From NCBI GenBank assembly GCA_030549205.1, contig JAUKTV010000001.1:1798001-1862000 (forward strand): 64,000 nt of DNA, in the 5' to 3' direction. The position numbers and the translations under genes are program-made. This document shows, piece after piece, positions 46,035-57,410 of this stretch (within the stretch, counting starts at the first letter, position 1; each line of letters starts with the position of its first letter). The notes below the pieces were generated by a model. The model had not been told where the DNA came from and ran no database searches. It saw only the letters and a list, made by a program, of their open reading frames with translations. Source of the stretch: Apiosordaria backusii. Lineage: Eukaryota; Ascomycota; Sordariomycetes; Sordariales; Lasiosphaeriaceae.

Positions 46035-49000
46035 ACTAATCACGGAAGGGAGTTGCCGGCGGCGTGAGGTAGCTTACGACGACGACGGCGATGGGTAGTT
46101 GTGGATGTCGTCCGGGTGTTTGAACCCGGTGAAGGCAATGTTTCTTGATAGGTGCTTTTACGGATGGCCCTAATCTACCTACCTGTTGGAGGGTGGATTG
46201 TGAGATTTCACATGAAAGACATGGATGGATCTGTAAATAGTTTTGAGTTTCAAAAAAGATGGGAGTTTTTTCAGGTAATGGCATAATCGAGTTGGTCAGA
46301 ATCTGTTTGTGGGATGTCTTGTTGGGCTACAGTTTGTCAGGCATAGATTTCGTTTGACCTGGGCTTGACGTATTCATTTGGGGCTGCCATGGTCCTGTTT
46401 GGCATTGCATGTACATACATACCCAGCATGATTGTCAACTTGACTTGCATTGCTTTCCCCTGTGTTTGAGTTGTGCCCTCTCGAGCTCGTTTACTTGGGG
46501 TTTTGCTTGAGACTGTCGAAGGGATTTATTCCCGGATATCCAAGATGGAAATCAACTACCTATCTATCCCTCCACCCGTGGGGGGGTTGTGATGCGTTAG
46601 CGATATCTCGTCTACCCCCGTCCTGTTGGTGACTGATGTTTATGTGATACTCTACAAAGAGATACCTCTCTCTCCCACTATCCATCGGGGAGCCGGGCAA
46701 TTCTATGCTTGTCGTCGTCGTCCTTGTGCGTTTCAAGGTCTTGCTCGGCCATTTTTTCTTCCCACATCAAGGGTAGAGTAGCTACATGAGTTGGTGCCGG
46801 AGACAGGAGGTCGATAGGTAGGTATCACAACATCTCGGTCCGGTCTAGACTTATACCAACCCATTAACTGACATTGTCGAGTAGAAGAAGAGAAAAGGAA
46901 AAGTATACCCGATCAGGCTACTCTAGCCATCACGGCATGGTATGGCAGGTCTAGACCGTTACTCTCTAGAAGAGTGGGTGCCAAGTAACCAAGCAGTATC
47001 ACGACGTACTGCAGCCCGTCCGTCCTCCTCGTGGACATTTCGCTGATGCTGCTGTTCTTCCACGTATTACCATAACGGTATATATAAAGGTTGAGTCGTG
47101 CTACCTGCCTGCTCCTTTGTAATGTCTACGTCTACACATCTTACGTGTTCTTCCTGTCTATTGCCGGGTTGTCCGAGACATTTTTCATCATTGTGGGATC
47201 CAGACTAGAGGGGACGAAGCATGATATGTCATGAGGGGGTTCTCGGCCGAGTGAAGGCTCTTGTAGTTGCCTACTTAGGTCCGTCTCCCGGGTCTGTCAA
47301 GCGATCAACACCTCGTGGAGATTCCAGGAGACAAGAGGCACGATACATATCTACCGTACCTTCAAGATGCGTATTCGGGATCCCTGACCCAGGTTACGCG
47401 GAGCGGAGCGGGGAGGTCCACATCCGAGTAGCAGCAAGGAAGGAGCAAGTAGATAACAAGCAGCAAGCAACATGCCCATCGGGTATGTAAGATGTTCCTT
47501 TTACAGTCTTAGTGCCACTATGTGAAGGAAGAGGTTCCCAAACTTGGAAAGTTGGTTGGTCGGCTGGTTGAAGTGGGTTGAGAAGAAATTTCTGGGAGAC
47601 GCGCGTCCTGGTCATCGGCTCGCTCACTGTTGGGGGTTGGCCTGCTGATGCCCTCACGCCTCTTGTCCGGTTTTTGGTGTGTCTTGGTGGGGAATATTGG
47701 TGGCCAAGAGGAGGTCAAGTTGTTGGAAGCATGAACGCGGAAGCGGTGTGTACCTACCGTAGGGTCATAATACTGAGTATGTTGAGCTGTGTTAGCAATA
47801 TACAACGGCCGTTGCCATCATGGTCTTAGTCGTGGCGTCTCGGGAATAATATTATGGCTTGATGAGTTGGAATCATCCTCAGCTACTGAGAGTAACTAAG
47901 ACGAGCATTTGGTTGACCAAATCAAAACATGATGATAAACCTTCCACGTATCAACCATGATATGATCGAGATCGAGACGGGCAGGTCTGGTGTAGCGGCT
48001 CGGGCGGGAGCACGGGATGTTAAAGGGAGACGGACGAGTCGTTTATACCGAAGCTTGACTGACAGCTCTCCCGCATCATAAACTCACCATTATCAGACTG
48101 ACACTGGACTAACCATGCTGTCAGTCATATCGCAAACCAGGAGCCCGCCTCTCCCGTGTCTCCCACGAACGACATACCCATCCTGATATGCTATTTCGGG
48201 TAGGTCGTTGAACGATGGAATGTGGTCCTTGCCCAAATCGTGTGCCGGGTTGCAAGGAGTCGTCCACGGAAGACACACGGTTACAAGCGTGCTCCCAAAG
48301 GGGAGCGGTCGAGTCTGCCGGGTGCGTGGACCGTCGAACGGGTCTTTTATAAAGCGACAAAGTGCCAAGACCGAGATTAATCAATCTGGATTCTGCAACA
48401 CCTCCCTATCGTCTGTCTGGTATTCAAGGGCAGAGAAACTATCAAGACATACGAAACAAGGAGAGATAACGGGAGATGGCTGACAGAACAAGGTTGCTGT
48501 AACCCTGAATGACCTCGGCAACGAGTGAGTGACGTGCAGTGGTCTGGAAGGCGTGGAAGGCTGGCAGACCAGAAGGCTGAGAAGATCGTCAGTTCGTGGT
48601 GTGTGGACAGAGGAACGGCGTGGCGGCCGTCTGCAAAGTCAGATGAAAAGGGCCAAGGCGCCGCGTAATCGTTGCTCTGAACGCCACTGGGGACACACCC
48701 CCTGGGTACAGTGTTCCCGGCTGGCTGGACCTTCTTCTTGACACTGTGTTGACGACTGGTTCTATGATTGTCGACCAGTATGATCCTCTCATGCTCTGCT
48801 GCCTCAAGTTTTGGAGGGCTTCACATGGGCTTTCGAAATCTGAGCAGTTCGAATTGCGTGGATCAACGTATTCGCGTAGGCCTCATTACCGCCTGTGGAG
48901 CCCGAAACAGTTGACCCAGACGTCTACGCAGTCTGATCCATCAGTTAAACCCGTTGTGCCCGTGTGATGTATTTGCCTCGCTAGCTGCCTCTCGATCTCT

Positions 49001-50948
49001 CGCCGTCTCCGGACTGATTGATGGCCGGAGTGATTCTGGGCCACTGTAGTCGTCAGTGCTGGTCCATGCTTGAGTAACCTTTCGGAGGTCATTCGATGGC
49101 TTTTTTCGACCTGCTAGGAAGGTAGTTTGGTCAGTGGCAATAAGGCGTCAGCTCATGTTTAATCCAACGTGTCAGCAGTCGCAGATCTAGAAGAGATGAA
49201 CTAGACAGTTGAAGAGATGGGAACGAAATCTTTATACTCCTGACCCTGGTTAGCACAGTGTGCCGGGAGCGGCTCTTGGATGTGGAGGCAGCAAGGCTGA
49301 GCGGTTGCTAAAAATGTTGATGCCTTTTTGCCTGATGTTCCTCCCAGATGCCGCGGTATATGGCGAGTGAAGATATCACAAAGTGCTTGGCGGTATTAAT
49401 AGTACGGGACCGACTCGGTTGTGTAATGTTGGACACCTGGGCATACAAATGGCATTCGAGATTTGAGATGATAGTGTAATTCTGGAATCTACAGGTTGCT
49501 TGATGAGAAGAGAGTTGAACGGACTGTGATTGGCTGGCCTGGATCTCCAGCCACACTCGGGAAGTGGGGAGAGGCTAATAAGCCACGCCTCGTCATCCTA
49601 GACTGTGGGCCCCGCTCTCCGCATTTTCAATGTCTGGCGGCAACGTAACAAGCGAGGCGATCATCTTTTGTTCATTGTTAGTCAACTCTGTTGAAGAGTC
49701 CAGGGATAATCCGAGATGGTTGCGAGTTGAGATATATAGGAACGGGGAAATCGAAACGAAAAATGACTCCGTTCCGAATGGATGGACCCTGATATTTGGG
49801 AGCGTCTTGGGTGTTCTCTTGGGTGATGCTTGAGGCGGAGGCTGATGCGTGTGCAAGACGTCTTTGGGGCGGAGGGACCCGGCAACGAGCGCTGATTGGC
49901 CCGGTCATGGGTGAGAACGCGCGTCCAGTCCAGTCTGGCACCCAAGACGCCTCTTCTCCGTGCGTCCCCCTCCTCCCTCACTTGCTGTTTGTTCCCTAGC
50001 GCAGATGCCAGATGCATCGACACCCCCCTCGGCAGAAGGCATTTGAGCGTACGTACTGCAGTCCTCGTAGAGGGGAAAATCCTCAGCTCTTACTACAGAG
50101 CAGACGGCAACCAGGCGGCCCGAAAAGGGAACAAGATTGAGCGACACTGTGGTTAATACATGTACTGCCACGCAACACTCGGAGTGTGCGATTAGGGGGG
50201 CCATACGTATGCCTGCCATTGCACACACACTGTCATTCCCACCCCACCCCCCATCTGCACCTCAGCTTTATCCCCCCTTGTCTGCTCCGGGCCACCCTCT
50301 GGCTCCCGCAACCCTGTCTTTTGTCTGCCTGGCCCTCCGCCATCTCCAATCCAATCCGTGCCTACCCTTCACATCTCCTCGTCACTCCCAGAGCCTGCGA
50401 GGCCTGTTCCTCGAACTGCCAAAACCACCACGACATCGCATCTGCTCCTGTTCCAACAAGGAGGCGACTGCTCGTCGACAACGAGGTCCTAGGGTCGACT
50501 AATAGTGGGCTAAGAAAGGAGGACGACATTAATAGCGACCGACACCATTGCGCGGCCGGACAATTCGCAATTCGCAATTAGGCGCCGGGAAGGAAAGACG
50601 AGCAAGGACCGGCAGTCGAGGAAATCTCTACGACGACAACATTGATCACGACGTATTCCCAAGTGACGAGAGACGGGCAACGAAACAGAGACGCGCGCCT
50701 TGTAGGACTTGTCTACGAAGCGTGGCGATATTCGGACGACGCTTCAGCAACGATTGCGGGTTGCTGACGTTGCTGGGAGCCTGAAAGTGAATAGTAGTCA
50801 ACACTTTCCCCTGGGCTGCTGCGCACTCGTTATAATCTTCATTCGCATATTCAGCGTTGCTGAGAACACCGCCTACAACCACTGTGCCGACACACGCATC
50901 CCGACGCTTACTATTACTGCGACACCTTTCCGTTGCCGATCACACATC
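46035..50948. other. Gene-poor stretch between utp4 and png1
   Basis: About 4.9 kb, the longest gene-free interval of the window. Frames are short and unrelated to known families. The last 700 bp are pyrimidine-rich and probably form the png1 promoter and leader. No RNA gene was recognised. Confidence 0.5.
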
Positions 50949-52378
50949 ATGGTTGCCGACCGGGGAAGTGCCCCTCCAGGCTCGGGCCAGTTTGGAGAGG
51001 AATGGGCCCACGATCTCAGAGTCCAATTCGAGCAATTATTACGGACCAAGCGCCTCAACGAATTACAAGCATCTTCTCGTTCAGGATCCTCATCCAGGGC
51101 TTCATCAGTTGGCGCTGATGGTACCTACGCCTCTGGCTCCTCACAAGCACCCCCGCCATCATACTCTGCCGTCCGAAACCTTCCCAAAGTACCTCGAGCG
51201 CCAGCGCCCAACGACGCTGGATCCATCAAATTTAGAAACCTACTTATATCGCTCTCGGCAACTCCAACAAAGTATGAGAACCCTGGTCTGCTCGACGAAG
51301 CCCTTCAGGTCATTCCGCTGGATAGGATATACGGCGAGGCGGAAGAAGAGACCCAAGTCCTGCAGGCACAGGCCGAGAGTATGGGTGATGGAAGGAAACC
51401 AGAATGGGGCTATCAGGACTGCGTCATCCGGGCACTCCTCAGGTACGTCTCAGACAACTCTTACAGTACCTCTGCCCGGAATAAATTGCTAATTTGCTGG
51501 ATTCCAGATGGTTCAAGAGACAGTTCTTCACTTGGGTCAACAACCCACCATGTCCGATCTGCCTTTCACCAACAATTGCTAAGGGCATGACACCGCCAAC
51601 GCCTGACGAAAAGGCTTGTGGCGCTCTGAGGGTTGAGCTCTACCAGTGTGCCAGCCAACATTGCGGAGCATATGAGCGGTTTCCTCGATACAGCGACGTC
51701 TGGCGCTTGCTGCAGACAAGACGCGGACGTTGCGGTGAGTGGGCAAACTGCTTCAGCATGCTCTGCCGAGCGGTTGGCGGTCGGGTACGCTGGGTTTGGA
51801 ACGCCGAGGACCATGTATGGACCGAGGTGTACTCGGAGCACCAGAAACGGTGGGTTCATGTGGACGCTTGCGAGGAGTCTTGGGACAACCCACGGCTTTA
51901 CACTGAAGGCTGGGGCAAGAAGATGTCATATTGCATTGCCTTCTCTATTGACGGCGCCACCGATGTGACGAGACGTTACGTACGAAAGATGGAATGCTAC
52001 AACGATCGTAGTCGGTGCCCCGAGGAGGTCTTGCTGTACATTCTGCAGGAGATCAAGCACCTGAGGCGGGCCAACATGCCCAAGGAGGATCGCTTCCGGC
52101 TGGAAAAGGAGGACTCGAGGGAAGACCGCGAATTGCGCAGCTACGTCGTTGCATCCATCACCCAAGCAGTGACGGAGCTTGTCCCTGGACAGCCCAACAC
52201 CAACAACCAAAGAGGAACCCCCACCAACGACGACACTAAGCTGCCCGTGTCTGCTGACCTGCCTACTCGCCAAAGTGGAAATGCCGAGTGGGTGGCTGCT
52301 CGCGGAGAAAACGGGCAACGAAATCAACAAAACCAACGATTCCAACCGCCACACAACCAGGGACCGCGGTTCCCTTGA
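50949..52378 (+). CDS. png1: Peptide:N-glycanase (Png1), transglutaminase-like
   Basis: Cytoplasmic PNGase removes N-glycans from misfolded glycoproteins during ER-associated degradation. Model join(50949..51442, 51508..52378), 454 aa, with a 65-nt intron (GTACGT, acceptor CCAG). Residues 1-90 are Ser/Ala/Pro-rich. The core begins RWFKRQFFTWVNNPPCPICL; zinc-type cysteines are C180, C183, C212 and C217. The catalytic triad is present as C240 (TRRGRCGEWANCF), H267 (NAEDHVWTEVY) and D284 (RWVHVDACEESWD). GWGKKMSYCIAFSIDGATDV and TRRYVRK follow, as in yeast Png1. The C-terminus is Gln/Asn-rich and disordered. Activity is expected from the triad but not shown. The ATG at 50949 (acatcATGgttg) is the first that gives a compact N-terminus; the frame is open upstream. 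Confidence 0.95.
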
Positions 52379-54652
52379 TCTATTTGTTCGGTTTACCGAT
52401 ACCACCTCGCTTACAATCCCTCAGTAACGCAAATTGCCGGGTCACCGGGGACGGATTCGCTGCCTCGTGCAGCATGATACCCACCGTTTTCGGCCGAGCA
52501 TTCTGTCAAGCTAGGAGATTCTTACAATTCATCCACCGACCTCTCTACGACTTGTCAATCTAGGCAACTAATTTCATAACGTCTCAACGACAGACCTACA
52601 CCAATGGTCAGAGTACTTTTACAACGCACATAACGAAACCGTTCCCTTTGTTCATCACATTCATCATCATTTCTTGTTTGAATAATTCGAAGTAAGCAAC
52701 AGCAGGCGTGTCGGCGCTTTCTGGGTCAGGGAAGGGCAAGGGGGTGGCGGCGGGCAAGGAAGGTGGCTGGGAAATATCTGGGAACACAAATACCTTTTTT
52801 ATACCCTCAGCAAATGTTCTATCTGCCTGTGTGGTAGCGGCGTTTTTGGGAGAAACACATAATCTTGAATTTTTTTGGTCTTTATTGTTACTTTTATTTT
52901 GGTTGTTTTACCAATGTCATGTGTTGCATGAATGAAAGTGGAATGACGGAGGGAATATAACATGGAAGGAAGGGAGATCAATTGAATTTGGAGTAAGATG
53001 GATGGCTGGGATGGAATGGGAATACATGGGAGGAGTGGGTAGGCTGGGAAGGTCCAACAAAAGCGATTGACACATGATGTGTATACTTTGCGTATAGTTA
53101 CCAGGTGCGGTGAGCACCTGAGGGGGTTTGGAGCATATCAATGGGGTGTGGAGAGGGGAGAGAACGAGAAGAGGAATGAAATAGAAGCTACATTTCCTGA
53201 CTACCTCGCTGTTCTCATTTGCTAATTACTTGTTCCATCATTTGTTGACACAGCTCTCGCAGAAGTCACAAGGGGCTCTGCGAGCCAAGAAATAGCCCCT
53301 ATTCTAAGAAGAAAAGGGGTGGAGCAAGCCTGCTCGGCCATCTTCAACAGCCACTAACCGTCTGCCTTGATCACGTAGGTGGCTCAAAACTGTTCCCCAA
53401 CTGCTGCCAGATCAACATGGGTGAACTGAAGTACCTTTCTAGGCACGTATTGTGCCTTATCTCAGGTACCTATCTCACAAATGAAGGTTTAAATTGAAGC
53501 GAGGACGATCATTTAGATACCACCTGCCGTGAAACCAGCTACCCCCACGCTTTGAGCTGGGACACCCACGTGTGAGGGGATGGGTGAGTAGGTTAAATGT
53601 CAGGGTTAAGGGGAATATAAGTGATGATAATTGTAATGGTCGGTTTCTGGCTGGTGATAACATGTGGTTATGAGGTGGGCATATGGATCCGGATGGAGAT
53701 ACCGAGAACTGGGTGCTGTTTAGGATTTGGGTCAAGAGCTCAACGACGGACTTTGGATTGGCAATTTGGTGAGTTTGAGGGATGTGGTGTAAAGGCAGTG
53801 GGTATAGTCAGGTTTGTATAAGCATGTTAGATAGGATGTGGCGTCGCTAGCAGCATTGCACTGCCATGTGCATGTTACCTAGTCATGTCGGTTCTGGGTA
53901 AGGTAGGTTTTCGTCATACTTCCCACCCAGCCGCTGGGTATGCTTGGATACTTTGAAATTTTTGACTGAGTTTCATCACACACTCATGACAAGTTTGATC
54001 TTGTGGGCACAGGATGGCAAAGACGAGGTGGCTTGAACGTACCGAAGTAAAACCCTGCGTCTAACTTGAAGTGAGGCCGAGGTTCGGCAAACGTGTGTTC
54101 CTTTCCAGGTTGCCATCCACCTAGGGAGTCACGCTACATGCCTAGATTGTAAGATGTATATGAGTGAGACAAAGAAATGATGAAAAGAACGTGAAGTAAA
54201 TCATCTGGCAGAGGTGTTGATGCTTGTGAGACAAAAACAATAATACCTTGATTAGTATAGCGAATGCCTTGATACCAGGTAGCACAACATCAAATATGAA
54301 TGAATTGATGATCTCTGTTCCATGTTAAATGGTCCTCTTTCTGATGCTATTTCCGCATTAAAACTTCAATACCTACTCACATTGACTTTGAACCCAGTGG
54401 CTTACCTTACCAGGCACATTGGCGTCTTCAGGTGGTGACTTGAACCTTGAGCTGTAAAGTTTTCTACATCAACTTAATATTCCTTGCCTCCTCTATAAAG
54501 TCTCGCTCGCTATTCTCTTCGTTCACAACTCCATTCTCTTCTGTCTCTCGCCGTTCTACTACCTACGTCATCGCAATCCCAGTCTCATATTCCATTGAAG
54601 AGACATACCCTCGGCATCGACCTCATCCTTCAGCATCCACTTATACGACAAG
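52379..54652. other. Gene-free stretch between png1 and the next gene
   Basis: About 2.3 kb, somewhat AT-richer than coding parts. No supported gene; the start of the interval is the png1 3' untranslated region and the end the leader of the next gene. Confidence 0.5.
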
Positions 54653-55436
54653 ATGGTATGTTACCTTGGCTTCTTTTTTTCTCTCATTCCGCAATGTACA
54701 TACTCAAACAGTCCAATGAACTCATCTTGGCTGACATCAACTTCCAAAGGCCCCCCAGAACAGCAGAAACCTAGGCCATGAATGCCGCTTTGACCCCTTC
54801 TATACCCTTGGTGTCGACGTATTTTGCGGCATGGAGCTTACGAAGGATGAAGCTGCGGAGTTTGAGAGAGCCCTCCTGGCCAGTGCGAAAAAGGAGCTGA
54901 GACAAGGACGCTATGCTGATACCGATGAAGAGTCTGGGGATGATCTTGTCGACAGCGAGGACGACCCCACGGATAGCGAGGATGGAGACGAGGGTACCGA
55001 CAGCGAGCCTGAGTGGATTGACCACAAGAGCACCCACAGCCAGACAGCCCATCAGGACATTGACAGCGAGACACCTCATGAGGCGGCTACCCGACCCGAA
55101 CCTAACACAGCCAAGCTGTTCCTCGACGCCTTCGCTGCAGGCCTCGTTATCCACGGCATGCGCATCCTGCCTGTCCCCCTACGCGCGTTCTTGGCGGCCT
55201 GTGTCCTAGCTCTCATGTATTACTTTGACATCCTCCATTACAAGGCCCATAGCAAGAGCAAGAACGATAAGATCATTGAATCTCTCAACCACACGATTGA
55301 AGTGTTGACTCAGGAGAAGGACGCCGAGATGGAGGAAAAGCGTCGGCATCTGGAGTTCATGAGGGGAGCCTTGGAGGATATGGAGAAGCGGCTGCAGGAG
55401 CTGGAGGAGGAGAATATGGCTTTGTTGCGGGAGTGA
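54653..55436 (+). CDS. Hypothetical acidic protein with one membrane helix and a C-terminal coiled coil
   Basis: Not a recognised family. Preferred model join(54653..54655, 54759..55436), 226 aa. A Met-only first exon (ATG followed at once by GTATGT) joins an acceptor CCCCAG with a GCTGAC branch 24 nt upstream. This brings in the coding-like stretch NLGHECRFDPFYTLGVDVFC before MELTKDEAAEFERALLASAK. A simpler model starts at the ATG at 54831 and gives 201 aa. Next come an acidic Ser/Asp/Glu region (DTDEESGDDLVDSEDD), a hydrophobic helix around PLRAFLAACVLALMYYFDIL and a charged coiled coil to the end (ALEDMEKRLQELEEENMALL). A better-looking acceptor at 54711 would instead give a 17-residue peptide ending in TAG, so splice choice could control output. 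Confidence 0.65.
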
Positions 55437-55983
55437 TTATGAGGGTTGGGTGCTTATATTGACAGGGCTGGTGACAAAGAGATGGGTAGGTGAATCTCAG
55501 GGGTTCAAGGGTAATAACAGTGTTAGTAGTCGATTCTAATATGTTTTGTTCAGTCATGCCTTTTATCCATATTTCAGTTTTTTTCCTGTGTGGTGACAAC
55601 AAAAGCTCGTATCTGGGGACCATTTTTGAGAATCGCGTGAAAGGCTTGTTCCTACATGCTGAAGCTGCAGGTACGATTAGTATTGTGCCTCGTCACAAGA
55701 ATGGAGTAATGCTCACAATAATGCGCATACTTGCCCTGAGAAAGTTATGAAATGCCGTTCCAAATATGTACAGATTTACATCGTCTTCTCATCTCGTCAT
55801 CAAGCACACACGTTTCAAGAAAATCTACCTGTGTATCCCAGTATATATGCCCATTTATCCTTAACCAGCTGAAAACAAAATATTGAAACCAATACCCAAA
55901 ATATTATTTAAACAAACCCTTTGCCCTGGATACTAGAAAAAGCCCACAAATTCCAGTTCCGTCCGAATGCATAGATCAAACAA
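55437..55983. other. Convergent 3' intergenic region
   Basis: 547 bp between the 3' ends of the membrane/coiled-coil gene (+) and pal1 (-). No gene seen. Confidence 0.5.
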
Positions 55984-56943
55984 TCAGTAATAATCCCCAT
56001 CAACCCTCCTCTCCCTCCTCCCCCTCAAACTCCCAATCTTCCTCCTCAACTTCTCCCCCAACCCCCCACTGGCCCTCCCACTCTTGCTCCTCTCCAACCC
56101 CCCCTCATAAGACCGCTCCCCAACTTGCTCCGGCAACATCGCCGCCCCCTCCTCATTAACAACCCTTTGCCTCTGCCTCACATTTCCATTTTTATCACCC
56201 CCCTCTTGTCCAGTCGCTCTCACAGTCTGAGGGTGCATCTCATAAACACCTCCCTTCCCATCCCCACTAATACTCCTAGCCATATAACCCCCCCTCTGCT
56301 TCGCCGCCATCCTCGCCTCCTCCTCAGCACCGGTATACCACCCCTCCCCCTTCCCCTTCAAATCCCCCTCTCTATATTCCACCCCGGGCCACCTCTTGTA
56401 CGCCCCTCCCCCAGCACTAGCTTCCCTCATCAAATCCGCACCCTCTTCATAACTCCCCATCCTTCTGCCAGTCAACATATCCCTCTCTCCTGGGGGGGCA
56501 ACCGCCGTTCCCTGAAGGGGGACATGCTTCGTCAGTGAGTCCTTGACAAACTCCACGGGAGTAGCCTTGATCGCTTCATCATTAGATGACTTGACTGCTT
56601 CTAACGGGGAGTACTTTTTGTTGGTGTTGTACGGGATGAGGGTAGGGTCGTAAGGACCGGAGTGGTGGTAGGTTGAAAAAGGGGAGGATTGATCCAGCTG
56701 GTCTATTGGGTCTGCGAACGGACGGCCGTGGGAGGAAGTTGGGCGGGAGCGGGAATGGCGGTTTGCGGCGCGGTGGGAAGAAGCAAGCATAGCTAGCGGA
56801 CGGTGGGATTGGTCTCCGGGATAGCGGTCTTTGAGGCGGAGGGAGTTGCCGCGGCGGATGGGGAAGGATTCTTCTGAGGGTGGTGGGGGGTGGTTGAGGG
56901 AGGAGGAGCGGTTGCGGGTGGAGGGTGGGAATGGGTTGGACAT
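55984..56943 (-). CDS. pal1: Pal1-family cell morphology protein
   Basis: Pal1 proteins act at sites of polarised growth and endocytosis in fungi. The ATG-initiated frame (MSNPFPPSTRNRSSSLNHPP) gives 319 aa. The family core is RPFADPIDQLDQSSPFSTYH (about residues 74-93), then HHSGPYDPTLIPYNTNKKYS, SPLEAVKSSNDEAIKATPVE and a motif-rich basic end (GEKLRRKIGSLRGRRERR). The codons just before this ATG read PYHQTPTANK in the same frame and look coding. A separate frame further upstream also looks coding, so the natural protein probably starts upstream and this ATG may be internal. Confident of the family, unsure of the start. Confidence 0.82.
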   Translation of the reverse strand: MSNPFPPSTRNRSSSLNHPPPPSEESFPIRRGNSLRLKDRYPGDQSHRPLAMLASSHRAANRHSRSRPTSSHGRPFADPIDQLDQSSPFSTYHHSGPYDPTLIPYNTNKKYSPLEAVKSSNDEAIKATPVEFVKDSLTKHVPLQGTAVAPPGERDMLTGRRMGSYEEGADLMREASAGGGAYKRWPGVEYREGDLKGKGEGWYTGAEEEARMAAKQRGGYMARSISGDGKGGVYEMHPQTVRATGQEGGDKNGNVRQRQRVVNEEGAAMLPEQVGERSYEGGLERSKSGRASGGLGEKLRRKIGSLRGRRERRVDGDYY

Positions 56944-57410
56944 TTTGTTGGCGGTGGGGGTCTGGTGATACGGGGGGGATTTGGTGTAGTGTCGAGGCTG
57001 GGACGGGAGGTGGCTACGCTGTTGGCGCGGGAGAAGATGGTGCCTTGGGACCAGTTACGGGAATGGGTAGGTCTGGGTGGTATGGCTGAGCGTGTGGATA
57101 AGGTGCGGTCTACAGCTGGAGGTGAAGGTGGGAGTTGCTTGTTGAGGCTCAGACTGCTGCGGGTGCTTCGGATACTGTTTGTTCTGCTCAAGAGACGACG
57201 GAGAAAGGGTTGTTCTTCCTCGTCGCCTTCTGTATAAGACAGATTACGCGTATGCCGGAATTTTCGACGGATGCTACCGACCGCAGAGCGGGTTGGTGTT
57301 GTTGGCAATTTTGTGGAAGCTGGTGGTGATGGTGGTAGTGGGGTAAATCGAGTTGCGCAAACCTGGCTTGGTTCAGGCTCATAGAGCGGCTCTAAGAGAT
57401 ATTTCGAAGC
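56944..57410 (-). other. Probable N-terminal coding part of pal1, out of frame at a 7-C run
   Basis: On the minus strand a frame open from about 57410 reads VGSIRRKFRHTRNLSYTEGD, FLRRLLSRTNSIRSTRSSLS and SRANSVATSRPSLDTTPNPP: basic, Ser-rich and protein-like. It ends its coding character at AAT-CCCCCCC-GTATC (C run at 56972-56978). One more C would join it in frame to PYHQTPTANK and then Pal1. No ATG is obvious in this frame. A possible acceptor CCACAG ends at 57411, suggesting a further upstream exon; an alternative ATG at 57382 is in a different frame. Frameshift by assembly error, mutation or an unrecognised intron are all possible. Confidence 0.5.
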
